The notes: generated from the sequence alone by a model not told the origin. A stretch of DNA of 22,271 bases from DASQTB01 sp035642095 (GCA_035642095.1 DASQTB010000041.1:1-22271), one strand, 5' to 3'; positions 13,985-20,682 are shown, counted from the stretch's first letter. Made by a program: numbers and translations.

Positions 13985-14502
13985 CACGCGCTCGACGTGG
14001 GGGGCTCGATCCGCCGGAGCAACCTGGCGGGTTGCCCGGCCACCACGGTGTAGGGGTCGACGTCCCGGATGACCAGTGAGCCGGCGCCCACCACCGCGTG
14101 TGGGCCGATCCGGCACGGGCCGAGCACCAGGACCAGACTGGCCAGCCAGGCGCCTTCCCCGATGACCACGTCGCGGCCGCTCTTCGGGATGGCCGTCTGT
14201 CGCTCTCGGCCGAACTTGCTGAAGTCATGGGTGCCCGTGAGGACCGCCACCCTGTGGCCGAAGAAGGCATACGGCCCCACGGTGATCTCGCCGGACGACA
14301 GGTTGAAGAGCGCGTCGTTGACCACCGCCGTGGGATCGATGTGCAGTCGCGAACTGTCCCCGTGCACCAGATATCGGTACAGCAGCGCCTCTTGATCGGG
14401 GGCCGGATCTCGACGGGCCAGCTTCGAGGCGACCGTCCTGCGGACCAGATCGTCGATCCGCCGATCGAATAGTCGCGACGCCAGGCGGTCCAGCACCTTC
14501 AT
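13984..14502 (-). CDS. Left-handed beta-helix (hexapeptide repeat) acyltransferase
   Basis: The 172-residue protein has a helical, Arg-rich N-terminus followed by hexapeptide repeats ([LIV]-G-x4), for example ITVGPY, VVIGEGAW, CRIGPHAVVGAGSLV and the C-terminal VVAGQPARLLR signature of the maltose/galactoside acetyltransferase-like group. His92 in GTHDF is the likely catalytic base. It would transfer an acetyl (or other acyl) group from CoA to a sugar. GGAGG before the ATG at 14502 sets the start. It is the first gene of an acetyltransferase-methyltransferase-glycosyltransferase operon, divergent from the surface-protein/sortase pair. Confidence 0.87.
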   Translation of the reverse strand: MKVLDRLASRLFDRRIDDLVRRTVASKLARRDPAPDQEALLYRYLVHGDSSRLHIDPTAVVNDALFNLSSGEITVGPYAFFGHRVAVLTGTHDFSKFGRERQTAIPKSGRDVVIGEGAWLASLVLVLGPCRIGPHAVVGAGSLVIRDVDPYTVVAGQPARLLRRIEPPTSSA

Positions 14503-14904
14503 CAGCACGCCTCCTCTCGGCCCGGCACCCCGCAGCGAAAGGTGACGTATAGCACAGGCCTCCCCTCGGTCCACCTGGGATGCGGCGTCCCCCTACGCCC
14601 GACTCCGATCGGCTCTGCTCTCGATACCTTTCCTGAGCGATTTCCAACTCCTGAGCGAATTCCAACGGCTCGCCCTGCCTTCTCGCCTGAGTAGCTTGAG
14701 CCGTGTGCGGAAAGGAAGAAGCCCATCCTTTTGCCTCAGGGAACATACGCTCCGCCGGGGTGTAGCGCGACATGGATACCACGCAAGATTGAGAGGCGCG
14801 AAGTACCAGGCGGATATCCGATCGACGTCCGAAGGGGAGTCCGGCTTCCTGACGGGTCGAGATGCTCGCAGCGGTTCTCTCGAATGACGCCAAAGGAGGC
14901 GCAC
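14503..14904. promoter_or_regulatory. 402-nt divergent intergenic region with long leader of the surface-protein gene
   Basis: No gene is convincing here. It separates the minus-strand glycan operon from the plus-strand surface protein. It contains the 18-bp direct repeats at 14631-14666. TAGCTT at 14692-14697 could be a -10 box giving a leader of about 200 nt. GC content looks lower around 14710-14760 than in the flanks, including a TTTTGCC stretch. AAAGGAGG at 14892-14899 is the ribosome site. No known riboswitch could be recognised by eye. Confidence 0.4.
14631..14666. repeat. Two adjacent 18-bp direct repeats
   Basis: TCCTGAGCGATTTCCAAC (14631-14648) is followed immediately by TCCTGAGCGAATTCCAAC (14649-14666), 17 of 18 identical. 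A partial third copy (GCCTGAGTAG) lies about 20 nt later. The position, 130-165 nt from the glycan-operon start and about 240-275 nt from the surface-protein start, suits a regulator binding site. Confidence 0.7.
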
Positions 14905-15495
14905 GTGAGTTTGAAGAAGGTTGGTTTGACCATCACCCTCGTGGTGATGGCGTCGCTGGCCCTGGGGATCGGTCCCGCGGGGGCGCAGCAGGCAGTCTGT
15001 CCGGGACTGGACTCCGGGAAGATCGACACGTCCGGGGACCCGGCGTCCGTCACCGTGACGGCTCCGGACGGGTACCTGATCTCTGGATACTGCGTCAAGG
15101 CCGGTTCGGACGAATCGGATGCGGGCGTCGAGTTCATCACTGTGAATCCGCCTCAGGCATCGGTGACCATCTCGCACCCCAGCGGCAAGGCCGTATCGCA
15201 CTACTCGTATTCGCTGGTCCCGATCCAGACGCCCCCGACGACTCCCCCGACGAACCCGCCCTCGGAGACGGATAACAATCCGGGTACCAAGGTCCTCGGC
15301 GCTACGGCCGGTCGAGGCACCGGTGGCGGCGGTGGCGTTGCCCAGGTCAGCCAGGTTCCCTCGGGCGGCGTTCAGGCCGGCCAGGGATCCACCGCGGGTA
15401 TCGAGGCGAACGTCCTGTTTGGATTCGGGCTCGTTCTGCTCCTCACCGCTGGTGCCGTGCACGTGATGCGCCGGCGCACGGGCCAAACGGTCTAG
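14905..15495 (+). CDS. Secreted, sortase-type cell-surface protein with a non-LPxTG C-terminal signal
   Basis: The 196-residue protein starts at a GTG after AAAGGAGGCGCAC. A signal peptide (VSLKK, then a hydrophobic stretch to about residue 27, AGA-QQA) is followed by a small domain with Cys32 and Cys63 and the pattern YLISGYCVKAGS, ITVNPP and VTISHPSGKAVSHYS. This resembles a domain I recall as common in actinobacterial surface proteins. A Pro/Thr linker (107-120) and a Gly-rich stretch lead to VPSGGVQAG (151-159), then a membrane helix (168-187) and RRR at 189-191, the layout of a sorting signal without LPxTG. The sortase gene begins 3 nt after the stop, so it is probably that enzyme's substrate. 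Role unknown. Confidence 0.82.
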   Translation: MSLKKVGLTITLVVMASLALGIGPAGAQQAVCPGLDSGKIDTSGDPASVTVTAPDGYLISGYCVKAGSDESDAGVEFITVNPPQASVTISHPSGKAVSHYSYSLVPIQTPPTTPPTNPPSETDNNPGTKVLGATAGRGTGGGGGVAQVSQVPSGGVQAGQGSTAGIEANVLFGFGLVLLLTAGAVHVMRRRTGQTV

Positions 15496-15498
15496 CGA

Positions 15499-16152
15499 TT
15501 GCGCACAAGGGCGGGTGGCCGTCAGGGACGCTGGTCCCTGGCGGCCATCACCCTCCTTGCGGCAGGTGGCGCCAGCCTCATCGGAGTTGGGCTGACATCT
15601 CAGGAAGATCCTCCGTCCCCGCCCCCCGCAGCACCATCCTCGATCTCGCCACTTCCGAAGGTAGCGCCATCGAACCCCACGCTCACGCGTTCGGAGCCCG
15701 TCTCGCTCGAGATCCCTGCCATCGATGTGCACTCACCGGTACGGCAGGTGGGCCTCGATGAGGACGGCGCGATCGAGGTACCGGCTCCCGGCCCGCACTA
15801 CGACGACGCAGCGTGGTACAGGTACTCGCCGACACCAGGTGAGCTCGGCCCTTCCATCATTGTCGGACATGTCGACTCCGCTGCTGATGGCCCGTCAGTG
15901 TTCTTCAATCTTGGCGCGCTGCGGCGAGGAGACCGCATCGCGGTCACCCGTGAGGACGGGGACGTTGCAACCTTCAAGGTGGATACCGTTCGACGCTTCC
16001 CGAAGGACAGGTTCCAGACGCAGCTCGTCTACGGTCGCACCGACCACCCCGCTCTGCGGCTGATCACGTGCGGGGGGCCGTTTGACCCCGCGACCGGGCA
16101 CTACCTGGACAACATCGCCGTATTTGCATCGCTTGCTCGGAGTTCTGGGTAG
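15499..16152 (+). CDS. Class F-type sortase
   Basis: The 217-residue protein has one N-terminal membrane anchor (about 13-32), a Pro/Ser-rich stem (38-60) and a C-terminal sortase domain. Catalytic His124 is in SIIVGHVDS and nucleophile Cys191 in LRLITCGGPFD. These are the class F patterns known from Actinobacteria. It would cut the C-terminal signal of surface proteins and join them to the cell wall. The usual catalytic Arg after the Cys is not obvious: the segment reads FDPATGHYLDNIAVFA, and no Arg occurs until 214. The TTG start lies 3 nt after the surface-protein stop without a clear ribosome site, implying coupled translation. Confidence 0.85.
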   Translation: MRTRAGGRQGRWSLAAITLLAAGGASLIGVGLTSQEDPPSPPPAAPSSISPLPKVAPSNPTLTRSEPVSLEIPAIDVHSPVRQVGLDEDGAIEVPAPGPHYDDAAWYRYSPTPGELGPSIIVGHVDSAADGPSVFFNLGALRRGDRIAVTREDGDVATFKVDTVRRFPKDRFQTQLVYGRTDHPALRLITCGGPFDPATGHYLDNIAVFASLARSSG

Positions 16153-16499
16153 GGCCTGAAGGTCCCTGCCCCACGTGAAGGCGACGCACCCTGCCCCTGA
16201 GCGATACCGGCATCGGCGTGGACGAGCTGGCCCTGCGGATGCTGATCGCCGCGGCATTCTTGTCGACCAGGAGCCGAAAAGTGGGGCGTTCAGGGGAGGA
16301 ATCCACCCGTCGCCGGCGAAGATTGACCGTCGGGGGCCGGGGAAAGGCGGCGGCCGGGCAGGACCTTCGTCTCTTGGGGAAGCTTCCCGTTCTCTCCAAG
16401 GCCCGGCCTCCAGCGCTAACCGGTCCCTGGCCCTGGGGAGAGATCGGGCCACGGCTGCCTTCGCTAACGCCCCGCGATACCTCCGCCGATACCTCCCGC
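16153..16499. promoter_or_regulatory. 347-nt gene-free region upstream of the lipoprotein pair
   Basis: The plus-strand frame of the lipoprotein stays open through most of this stretch, but its product is Arg-rich and featureless and the lipobox argues for a start at 16500. Contents: an imperfect GGGCCT/GGTCCC hairpin at 16153-16170, the GGGGAAGCTTCCC palindrome at 16376-16388, and two tandem copies of CGATACCTCC(C)GC (16475-16499) directly before the GTG. Confidence 0.35.
16376..16388. promoter_or_regulatory. GGGGAAGCTTCCC palindrome, copy 1
   Basis: A 12-bp perfect palindrome (GGGAAGCTTCCC) preceded by G, in the gap before the lipoprotein operon. The same 13 bases recur at 20212-20224 in another gene-free stretch. 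Candidate operator. Confidence 0.35.
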
Positions 16500-17036
16500 G
16501 TGGTGCAACGTACGTTCACACTCGCGGCAGGATTGGTCCTCGCCGCTTGTTCGGCCGAGGGCAGGTTCGCCCCGCCGAGGACGGTTGATTCCGGGTCCTT
16601 CGAGAAGGTCGACCGGACGGTCGAGAACCAGCTCATGGAGCAGGCGGCGACCACACTCGAGGGGCTCGAACTGGAGGAGCCATTCGGCGTTGCCTACGAG
16701 TTCCTCCCCTACAAGCCGCAGTTCTTCCTCGGCGCCGGCAAGGGGAAGGCCGACCGGCAGGCGGTGATCGATGCCGTCCTCCCGCTCTTCGGCGGGGATC
16801 TGGGGCTATCCGAGCCACCCCACGACGTTCCCCGAGACGGCGTGAAGTTTCTGTGCGCACCGTACAGCCACACGGGGGTGCCGGGGACCCAGGGCACCGG
16901 CGGTCTTGCCTCGATCTCCGCCATCTGTACGTGGTCCGACGGGGAGGTCGCGGGCTTCGGCGTCGGCGTGGCCGGGCTCGCGGTGGAGGACGTGGCCAGG
17001 ATGACCGCCGAGGCCCATACGGAGATCGTCGAGTGA
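16500..17036 (+). CDS. Predicted lipoprotein of unknown function
   Basis: The 178-residue protein starts GTG-GTG. A short signal peptide with lipobox LAAC at 14-17 makes Cys17 the lipidated residue. The mature part has a helical segment (EKVDRTVENQLMEQAATTLEG), an aromatic YEFLPYKPQFFLG stretch, and a C-terminal domain with Cys119 and Cys143, probably disulphide-bonded. No family is recognised. The start was chosen because it places the lipobox correctly; there is no good ribosome site, only the tandem CGATACCTCC repeats. Its last codons overlap the start of a second lipoprotein gene (GTGA), so both are co-expressed and probably act together on the outer face of the membrane. Confidence 0.75.
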   Translation: MVQRTFTLAAGLVLAACSAEGRFAPPRTVDSGSFEKVDRTVENQLMEQAATTLEGLELEEPFGVAYEFLPYKPQFFLGAGKGKADRQAVIDAVLPLFGGDLGLSEPPHDVPRDGVKFLCAPYSHTGVPGTQGTGGLASISAICTWSDGEVAGFGVGVAGLAVEDVARMTAEAHTEIVE

Positions 17037-17800
17037 GCTGCCTACACCGGATCCTGGTGGGCTCGCTCCTGGCCCTCGCCGCGTGCGCTCCCGGCCTCCC
17101 CGGGGAGCCGGTGGAAGACGCGTCCCTGGTGAAGACGGCGCGAGACGTCGTGGCGATGCTCGGGGGGTACAACTGCGAGCTTCTCCCCCAGTACCTCCCC
17201 ACCGGTGCGACGGCGCTCTTTCAAGCCAACATCGGGCCCGAGCTAATGGATGGGATGGAGGACCCAGTGGAGCGAGTGTGCTTCGTCCTGGGCGTGATCC
17301 AGCACTATCCCCGGTCCGAAACCATGGAGGTCCGAGCCGAGACGGTCACCGACGCCAGCGCTGACCTGATCCTCATGGGCGAAGGAGTGAAGGCGGAGCT
17401 GCGACTGGTGCGCGAAGGCAGCATGTGGAAGCTCGATCAGGGATGGGCCCTCAAACAGGCCCAGGACCTGGCGGTCGAGCAGGCCCTGCGATTGTTCGCC
17501 ACGTCCCAGGACGCGTTCTATTACCACGGCGGCAATCGGTTCACCGACAACTACCAGGAGCTCGGCCAGCAGACCCACACCGTGATGGAGTTCTTCACGG
17601 GGATCGCCTCGGCGGCCGCTCCGCCGCTGCGCCTGTATGGGGCCGTGGGCCCGAACGCACAGTCGGTGTGCGGCTCTTCGCTGTCGCTCTCCGGCGAGCT
17701 GTTCATGATCCGAGCGGCCGCAGACGGATCCGCCTCGTACGCGCGAGGAGCCTCCCTGCCGAATCGCTGCCCCGGAGCACGGCTCCGACCCTCCTGGTAA
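17033..17800 (+). CDS. Predicted lipoprotein with NTF2-like and pilin-like parts
   Basis: The 255-residue protein starts at a GTG overlapping the upstream stop. The lipobox LAAC at 15-18 gives lipidated Cys18. Residues about 30-142 look like an NTF2/SnoaL-type alpha-beta domain ending in LRLVREGSMWKLDQGWAL. Residues about 150-248 (FATSQDAFYYHGGNRFTDNY, then the GPNAQSVCGSSLSLSGELFMI stretch and a final Cys246) resemble the globular C-terminus of type IV pilins, without the pilin N-terminal helix. Four other cysteines are at 48, 83, 213 and 246. Function unknown. Both domain assignments rest on pattern only and need structure prediction. Confidence 0.72.
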   Translation: MSCLHRILVGSLLALAACAPGLPGEPVEDASLVKTARDVVAMLGGYNCELLPQYLPTGATALFQANIGPELMDGMEDPVERVCFVLGVIQHYPRSETMEVRAETVTDASADLILMGEGVKAELRLVREGSMWKLDQGWALKQAQDLAVEQALRLFATSQDAFYYHGGNRFTDNYQELGQQTHTVMEFFTGIASAAAPPLRLYGAVGPNAQSVCGSSLSLSGELFMIRAAADGSASYARGASLPNRCPGARLRPSW

Positions 17801-17883
17801 AGCGCTGCAGGCGAGTCACTCGGGTGCGGGGAATGGTGTCCGGTCCCCCCGGGGACGACTCGAGCCCCCGCCTTCCGATCCGT

Positions 17884-17902
17884 CGTTCGGGAGACCCGAA
17901 CG
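17884..17902. terminator. Hairpin between convergent genes
   Basis: CGTTCGGG-AGA-CCCGAACG forms a perfect 8-bp stem with a 3-nt loop, between the lipoprotein stop (17800) and the DUF1918 stop (17923). A smaller GTCCCC/GGGGAC palindrome lies at about 17853-17866. No T-runs follow, as is common in GC-rich actinobacteria. Confidence 0.5.
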
Positions 17903-17922
17903 CCGTGCGTCCCTAGAAGAGC

Positions 17923-18117
17923 TCAGTCCTCTGACGCCGGAACGATCGTCGCCGCCCCGCCGCCGGGCGCGAGGACCGACTCGTGCCCATCCTCCCACCG
18001 GATCCGGTAGCGGATGCCGACCTCGCCCTCGATCACCTCGAGGATCTCGCCCTCCCGGGGCGGGGTCCCCACCGTCTCAGACTCAACGACGATCCGATCG
18101 CCGACCCTTCCGGACAT
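17923..18117 (-). CDS. DUF1918 family protein
   Basis: The 64-residue protein is a single small beta-barrel-like domain of the DUF1918 type: VGDRIVVESETVG at the start, EGEILEVIEG in the middle and the diagnostic YRIRWEDGHESVLAPG toward the end. DUF1918 proteins are common in Actinobacteria and of unknown function; the fold resembles small SH3-like barrels. The ATG is preceded by GAGAG only, a weak site. The start codon sits inside an inverted repeat (ACATAG-CTCT-CTATGT at 18115-18130) that could hide the start in the mRNA. It is a single-gene unit, convergent with the lipoproteins. Confidence 0.9.
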   Translation of the reverse strand: MSGRVGDRIVVESETVGTPPREGEILEVIEGEVGIRYRIRWEDGHESVLAPGGGAATIVPASED

Positions 18118-18130
18118 AGCTCTCTATGTC
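18115..18130. promoter_or_regulatory. Inverted repeat over the DUF1918 start codon
   Basis: ACATAG (18115-18120) and CTATGT (18125-18130) are 6-bp inverted arms around CTCT. On the minus strand the second arm contains the ATG. It is a candidate operator or translation-control hairpin. Confidence 0.35.
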
Positions 18131-18187
18131 TATCCCTCTGCAACCGTCATGGCAACCCAGGGCCCGTGAGGCGCCGGGGGCTGGCAG

Positions 18188-18211
18188 CCGTCCCGGGAAC
18201 GGGCGGGACGG
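18188..18211 (-). terminator. Hairpin after the SagB-like gene
   Basis: CCGTCCCG (18188-18195) and CGGGACGG (18204-18211) give an 8-bp stem with an 8-nt loop, 43 nt past the stop of the minus-strand nitroreductase gene. No T-run. Confidence 0.4.
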
Positions 18212-18254
18212 GGATGGTTCGACTGGCCTCGCACCCCTCCGCGCCGAGAAGGTC

Positions 18255-19790
18255 TCACCGGATGGGATGCAGGTCCCGGCGCCCGATGCTCTCACCGGCG
18301 CAGACGACCAGCATGCAGTCCATGGGCTCCTCCGGGGCGAAGAAGGCGGTCACCTCGTCGTCGTAGAAGGTGACTCCGGTGGCCCCGTATCCGTACGCAT
18401 ACGCACCCAGGTACAGTCGCCCCGCCACGATCCCCGCCTCGAGCTGGGCCACCCGATACCCACGGTCCCCTGCCGTGTCGAGGATGCCATCCAGATCCGA
18501 AAGCAGGAAACACACCGCCGCCGCGTCGCCAGCCAGCCGCTGCTCCAGACACAGGAACGCGGCCTTCCGACGGAACTCCCCCGGCCGGAGCAGGTGGAAC
18601 CCGTGCTCCCGGTACGCGAAGGCCCCGGTCGGCAACCCCGACACGGCGTTCGCGATCAGGAAGGCCTTCGTCAGCCCGAGGCCGGCAGGAGCCACGTCGG
18701 TAGGGACTCCTCCCACAGCCGCTGACAGGATCGCCGAGAGCACCTCGGCCGACATCGAGCCGTGGCCGAAAGCGCGGGCCGAACCCCGCCGTCGGATCAC
18801 CCGGTCGAGGGGATCCGGTGGCGGGGCCGCCGGTCTCACCCGCACCGGCTCTGGCCACGCCGGGTTCCCGTGTGTTCCCGACGCCGCGGTACCTCGCCAC
18901 CGTTCCACCGCCCCGGGTTCATCCAGGCGGCCGGAATCATTCACCTCGAGGATGGCCGGGAATCGCTCCTCCCGGGCCGACAGCCGCTCCTCTTCGAACG
19001 CCACGGCCTGCGGCGGCCCGGGCGACGCCTGGACCGACCGGCCCTCGCCGACCGGAACGACGCAGACAGGGAACTCCCGTTCGGGATCCAGCCCCAACAG
19101 GGCCTCGATCTCGGCATCAGCGAACCCGAGGACCACTCGTGCCCGGAGGCCCTCTGCCGCCACGACCGCGAGCACGTTCGCCACCATCGTGCCGGCATCC
19201 CAGAAGAGGTGCCGGTATCCGCGATCGCCGTACTTCCACGCGGTCCGCCAGGGGATCCCCGTGAGCACGAGGGCGGCCGGCGCCCCGGCCACCGCGGGCT
19301 CACCCCCGCAGGCCCGGACCAGGTATCCCCGGTGATCGCCCGATCGCAGGCGGACGAGCGCATGGGTTAGGGGGTCGTAATGGTAGACGCCCGCTGGCAA
19401 GCCGGGAAGGTCACCGCAAGTGAGATAAGCCTCGTTCGGGTACAGGGCCCCGGCGGAGGCGTAGGTCCGGAAGTGCACGACCTCCCCGCCGGGGAACCGA
19501 ATCGGTCGGTGGGCCCCTGCCCCGAGCCACAGCACCCGGGACAGGTCCTCGAGCGATGGCGCTCCCGCCGACATCCCCATGCCCGGAGCGGCCGATGCCG
19601 CCACGGCGTCCACCGCCCGGACCTCGAGGTCCGGCAGACCTCGAAGGAGCTCGATCCGCTCCATCCCACGGTAGACCTTGAACGGACGCGGCCGATTCTC
19701 CCAATCGAGCTCCCGTCCACGCGTGCGCACGCTCTCCCAGGAGTGCTTCGTGGCCTGATGGTAGGCCCGGCCGCGCCGGCCTGATCCCAC
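18255..19790 (-). CDS. SagB/ThcOx-type dehydrogenase with two nitroreductase domains
   Basis: The 511-residue protein opens with YHQATKHSWESVR and LDWENRPRPFKVY (10-40), the conserved N-terminus of SagB-type dehydrogenases. The first nitroreductase domain spans about 75-255 (YASAGALYPNEAYL at 110-123). The second covers about 325-500, with an FMN-contacting IRRRGSARAF (332-341). Related enzymes oxidise azolines to azoles in TOMM peptide biosynthesis using FMN, but many family members stand alone with unknown substrates. No YcaO, E1-like or precursor gene is visible here, so the substrate is open. The GTG at 19790, after GGAGG, gives the expected family N-terminus; a longer version to 19928 has no family-like sequence. 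Confidence 0.85.
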   Translation of the reverse strand: MGSGRRGRAYHQATKHSWESVRTRGRELDWENRPRPFKVYRGMERIELLRGLPDLEVRAVDAVAASAAPGMGMSAGAPSLEDLSRVLWLGAGAHRPIRFPGGEVVHFRTYASAGALYPNEAYLTCGDLPGLPAGVYHYDPLTHALVRLRSGDHRGYLVRACGGEPAVAGAPAALVLTGIPWRTAWKYGDRGYRHLFWDAGTMVANVLAVVAAEGLRARVVLGFADAEIEALLGLDPEREFPVCVVPVGEGRSVQASPGPPQAVAFEEERLSAREERFPAILEVNDSGRLDEPGAVERWRGTAASGTHGNPAWPEPVRVRPAAPPPDPLDRVIRRRGSARAFGHGSMSAEVLSAILSAAVGGVPTDVAPAGLGLTKAFLIANAVSGLPTGAFAYREHGFHLLRPGEFRRKAAFLCLEQRLAGDAAAVCFLLSDLDGILDTAGDRGYRVAQLEAGIVAGRLYLGAYAYGYGATGVTFYDDEVTAFFAPEEPMDCMLVVCAGESIGRRDLHPIR

Positions 19791-20283
19791 AGGTCCACCA
19801 TCCTCCCGGCAGCGGATCGTCCCGGCAAGAGATGGGACAGCACCGTGGCGCCCGGATCGACGCCGACCGGCGTCTGAATGCTGGGCGCCCAGGCCGAAAC
19901 GCGCGTTCGCGGGTGGTGCCGAGGGCACTCGGTGGGCAGGCGATCAGAGACTTCGCCCTGCCCCGCGCCGGACCAGGCCTCCACTCTCCGTCGGGGTTGC
20001 CCGTGGGTCGTCGGGGCCTCTGTCCCCTGTTTGGCCCCCCCGGTCAGATCCGCCTGGACAGCTCGAGGAGGGCGACTCCAATGAACCCAGAGGCCCATGA
20101 GCCTGCACCAGTGGCCCGGGACAATGTTCGAGAAGGAATCTTTCCGCGCCTGGCGAATTACATCGGGAAAGGCGGTGGACGGGTAGCACCTTCGCCCCGT
20201 AGGGAAGCTTCGGGGAAGCTTCCCTTGCCCAGCGCCAGGGGTGTCGTCGAGGAGGTTGGCCAGGCAGGCCGGGAGTTCCGAAG
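19791..20283. other. 493-nt gene-free stretch between divergent genes
   Basis: Several frames are open here because of high GC, but none has a good start site or recognisable protein. The only clear structure is the inverted repeat at 20201-20225. The promoters of the SagB-like gene (minus) and the 83-aa gene (plus) must lie here; I cannot identify them with confidence. Confidence 0.4.
20201..20225. promoter_or_regulatory. 10-bp inverted repeat containing GGGGAAGCTTCCC copy 2
   Basis: AGGGAAGCTT (20201-20210), loop CGGGG, AAGCTTCCCT (20216-20225): a perfect hairpin. Overlapping it, GGGGAAGCTTCCC (20212-20224) repeats the 13-mer at 16376-16388. It is 58 nt before the ATG at 20284. No T-run follows on either strand, so an operator or attenuator is likelier than a terminator. 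Confidence 0.45.
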
Positions 20284-20535
20284 ATGGCACGAAAGAAGGT
20301 CGGCCTGGGAGACCTCATCCAGCCCTTGGTGAACGCGTTGGAGGGCAAGCCAGTTCCCCACATCGACGTCGTTCGGTCGGGGCGCCTGATCGCGGCAGCG
20401 CTCGTCAAGTACGGGCGACCCATCTCCATTACAGGGGAGGGTCCATGGGCGGGCGTGTGGAATCTCGAGCAACTGACCGACGAAGAGGCCGCAGCCTGGG
20501 GGATGTGGGTGGCTACCAGAGTCTGCCCAGCCTAG
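20284..20535 (+). CDS. Hypothetical 83-aa protein
   Basis: The short frame encodes MARKKVGLGDLIQPLVNALE and onward, with a basic N-terminus, a mixed helix, a DVVRSGRLIAAALVKYGRPI segment and a Trp-containing C-terminal half (GPWAGVWNLEQLTDEEAAAW). The composition looks protein-like rather than a chance frame, and GGGAG precedes the ATG by about 9 nt. No family is recognised. It lies alone, downstream of the 20201-20225 inverted repeat and followed at a distance by the strong palindromic terminator at 20637-20666. It could be a small regulatory protein, but there is no direct evidence. Confidence 0.45.
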   Translation: MARKKVGLGDLIQPLVNALEGKPVPHIDVVRSGRLIAAALVKYGRPISITGEGPWAGVWNLEQLTDEEAAAWGMWVATRVCPA

Positions 20536-20636
20536 GACAGTCACCTCCCCATCTCAGCTCAGGAGTGATGCTGCCCATGCACGGGTCGAGCACGCACACG
20601 AGCGGTCATTCAGTCTCCGCTTTCGCAAAGGTTCGA

Positions 20637-20666
20637 GAAGGCCCCCGGCAGCTGCCGGGGGCCTTC
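20637..20666. terminator. Bidirectional palindromic terminator
   Basis: GAAGGCCCCCGGCAG is followed directly by its exact complement CTGCCGGGGGCCTTC, a perfect 30-bp palindrome and the strongest hairpin in the window. It lies 16 nt past the stop of the minus-strand LAFTG gene and downstream of the plus-strand 83-aa gene, so it can serve both. Confidence 0.85.
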
Positions 20667-20682
20667 CCTTCCGTTCCGATCC

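Noticed and set aside
13406..14116. Extended methyltransferase starting at 14116
   Set aside because: It would overlap the acetyltransferase gene by about 130 nt with an Arg/Pro-rich, non-family N-terminus. The TGATG junction at 13984 gives a better start.
14735..14904. c-di-AMP (ydaO-type) or c-di-GMP riboswitch upstream of the surface-protein gene
   Set aside because: GGGAAC and GGGGTG fragments are present, but the diagnostic conserved blocks of these riboswitches are not, so no call is made.
16218..16499. Longer N-terminus for the first lipoprotein
   Set aside because: The extension is Arg-rich with no domain and would bury the LAAC lipobox about 100 residues inside the protein.
18255..19790. 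Thiazole/oxazole-modified peptide biosynthetic cluster
   Set aside because: Only the dehydrogenase-like gene is present. No YcaO, E1-like partner or precursor peptide is seen.
20201..20225. Intrinsic terminator
   Set aside because: The hairpin is perfect but has no T-run on either strand and lies upstream of, not after, the nearest genes, so a regulatory role is more likely.
20158..20544. Minus-strand 128-residue frame opposite the 83-aa gene
   Set aside because: The composition is His/Pro-rich and featureless and no ribosome site is seen. The plus-strand frame looks more protein-like.
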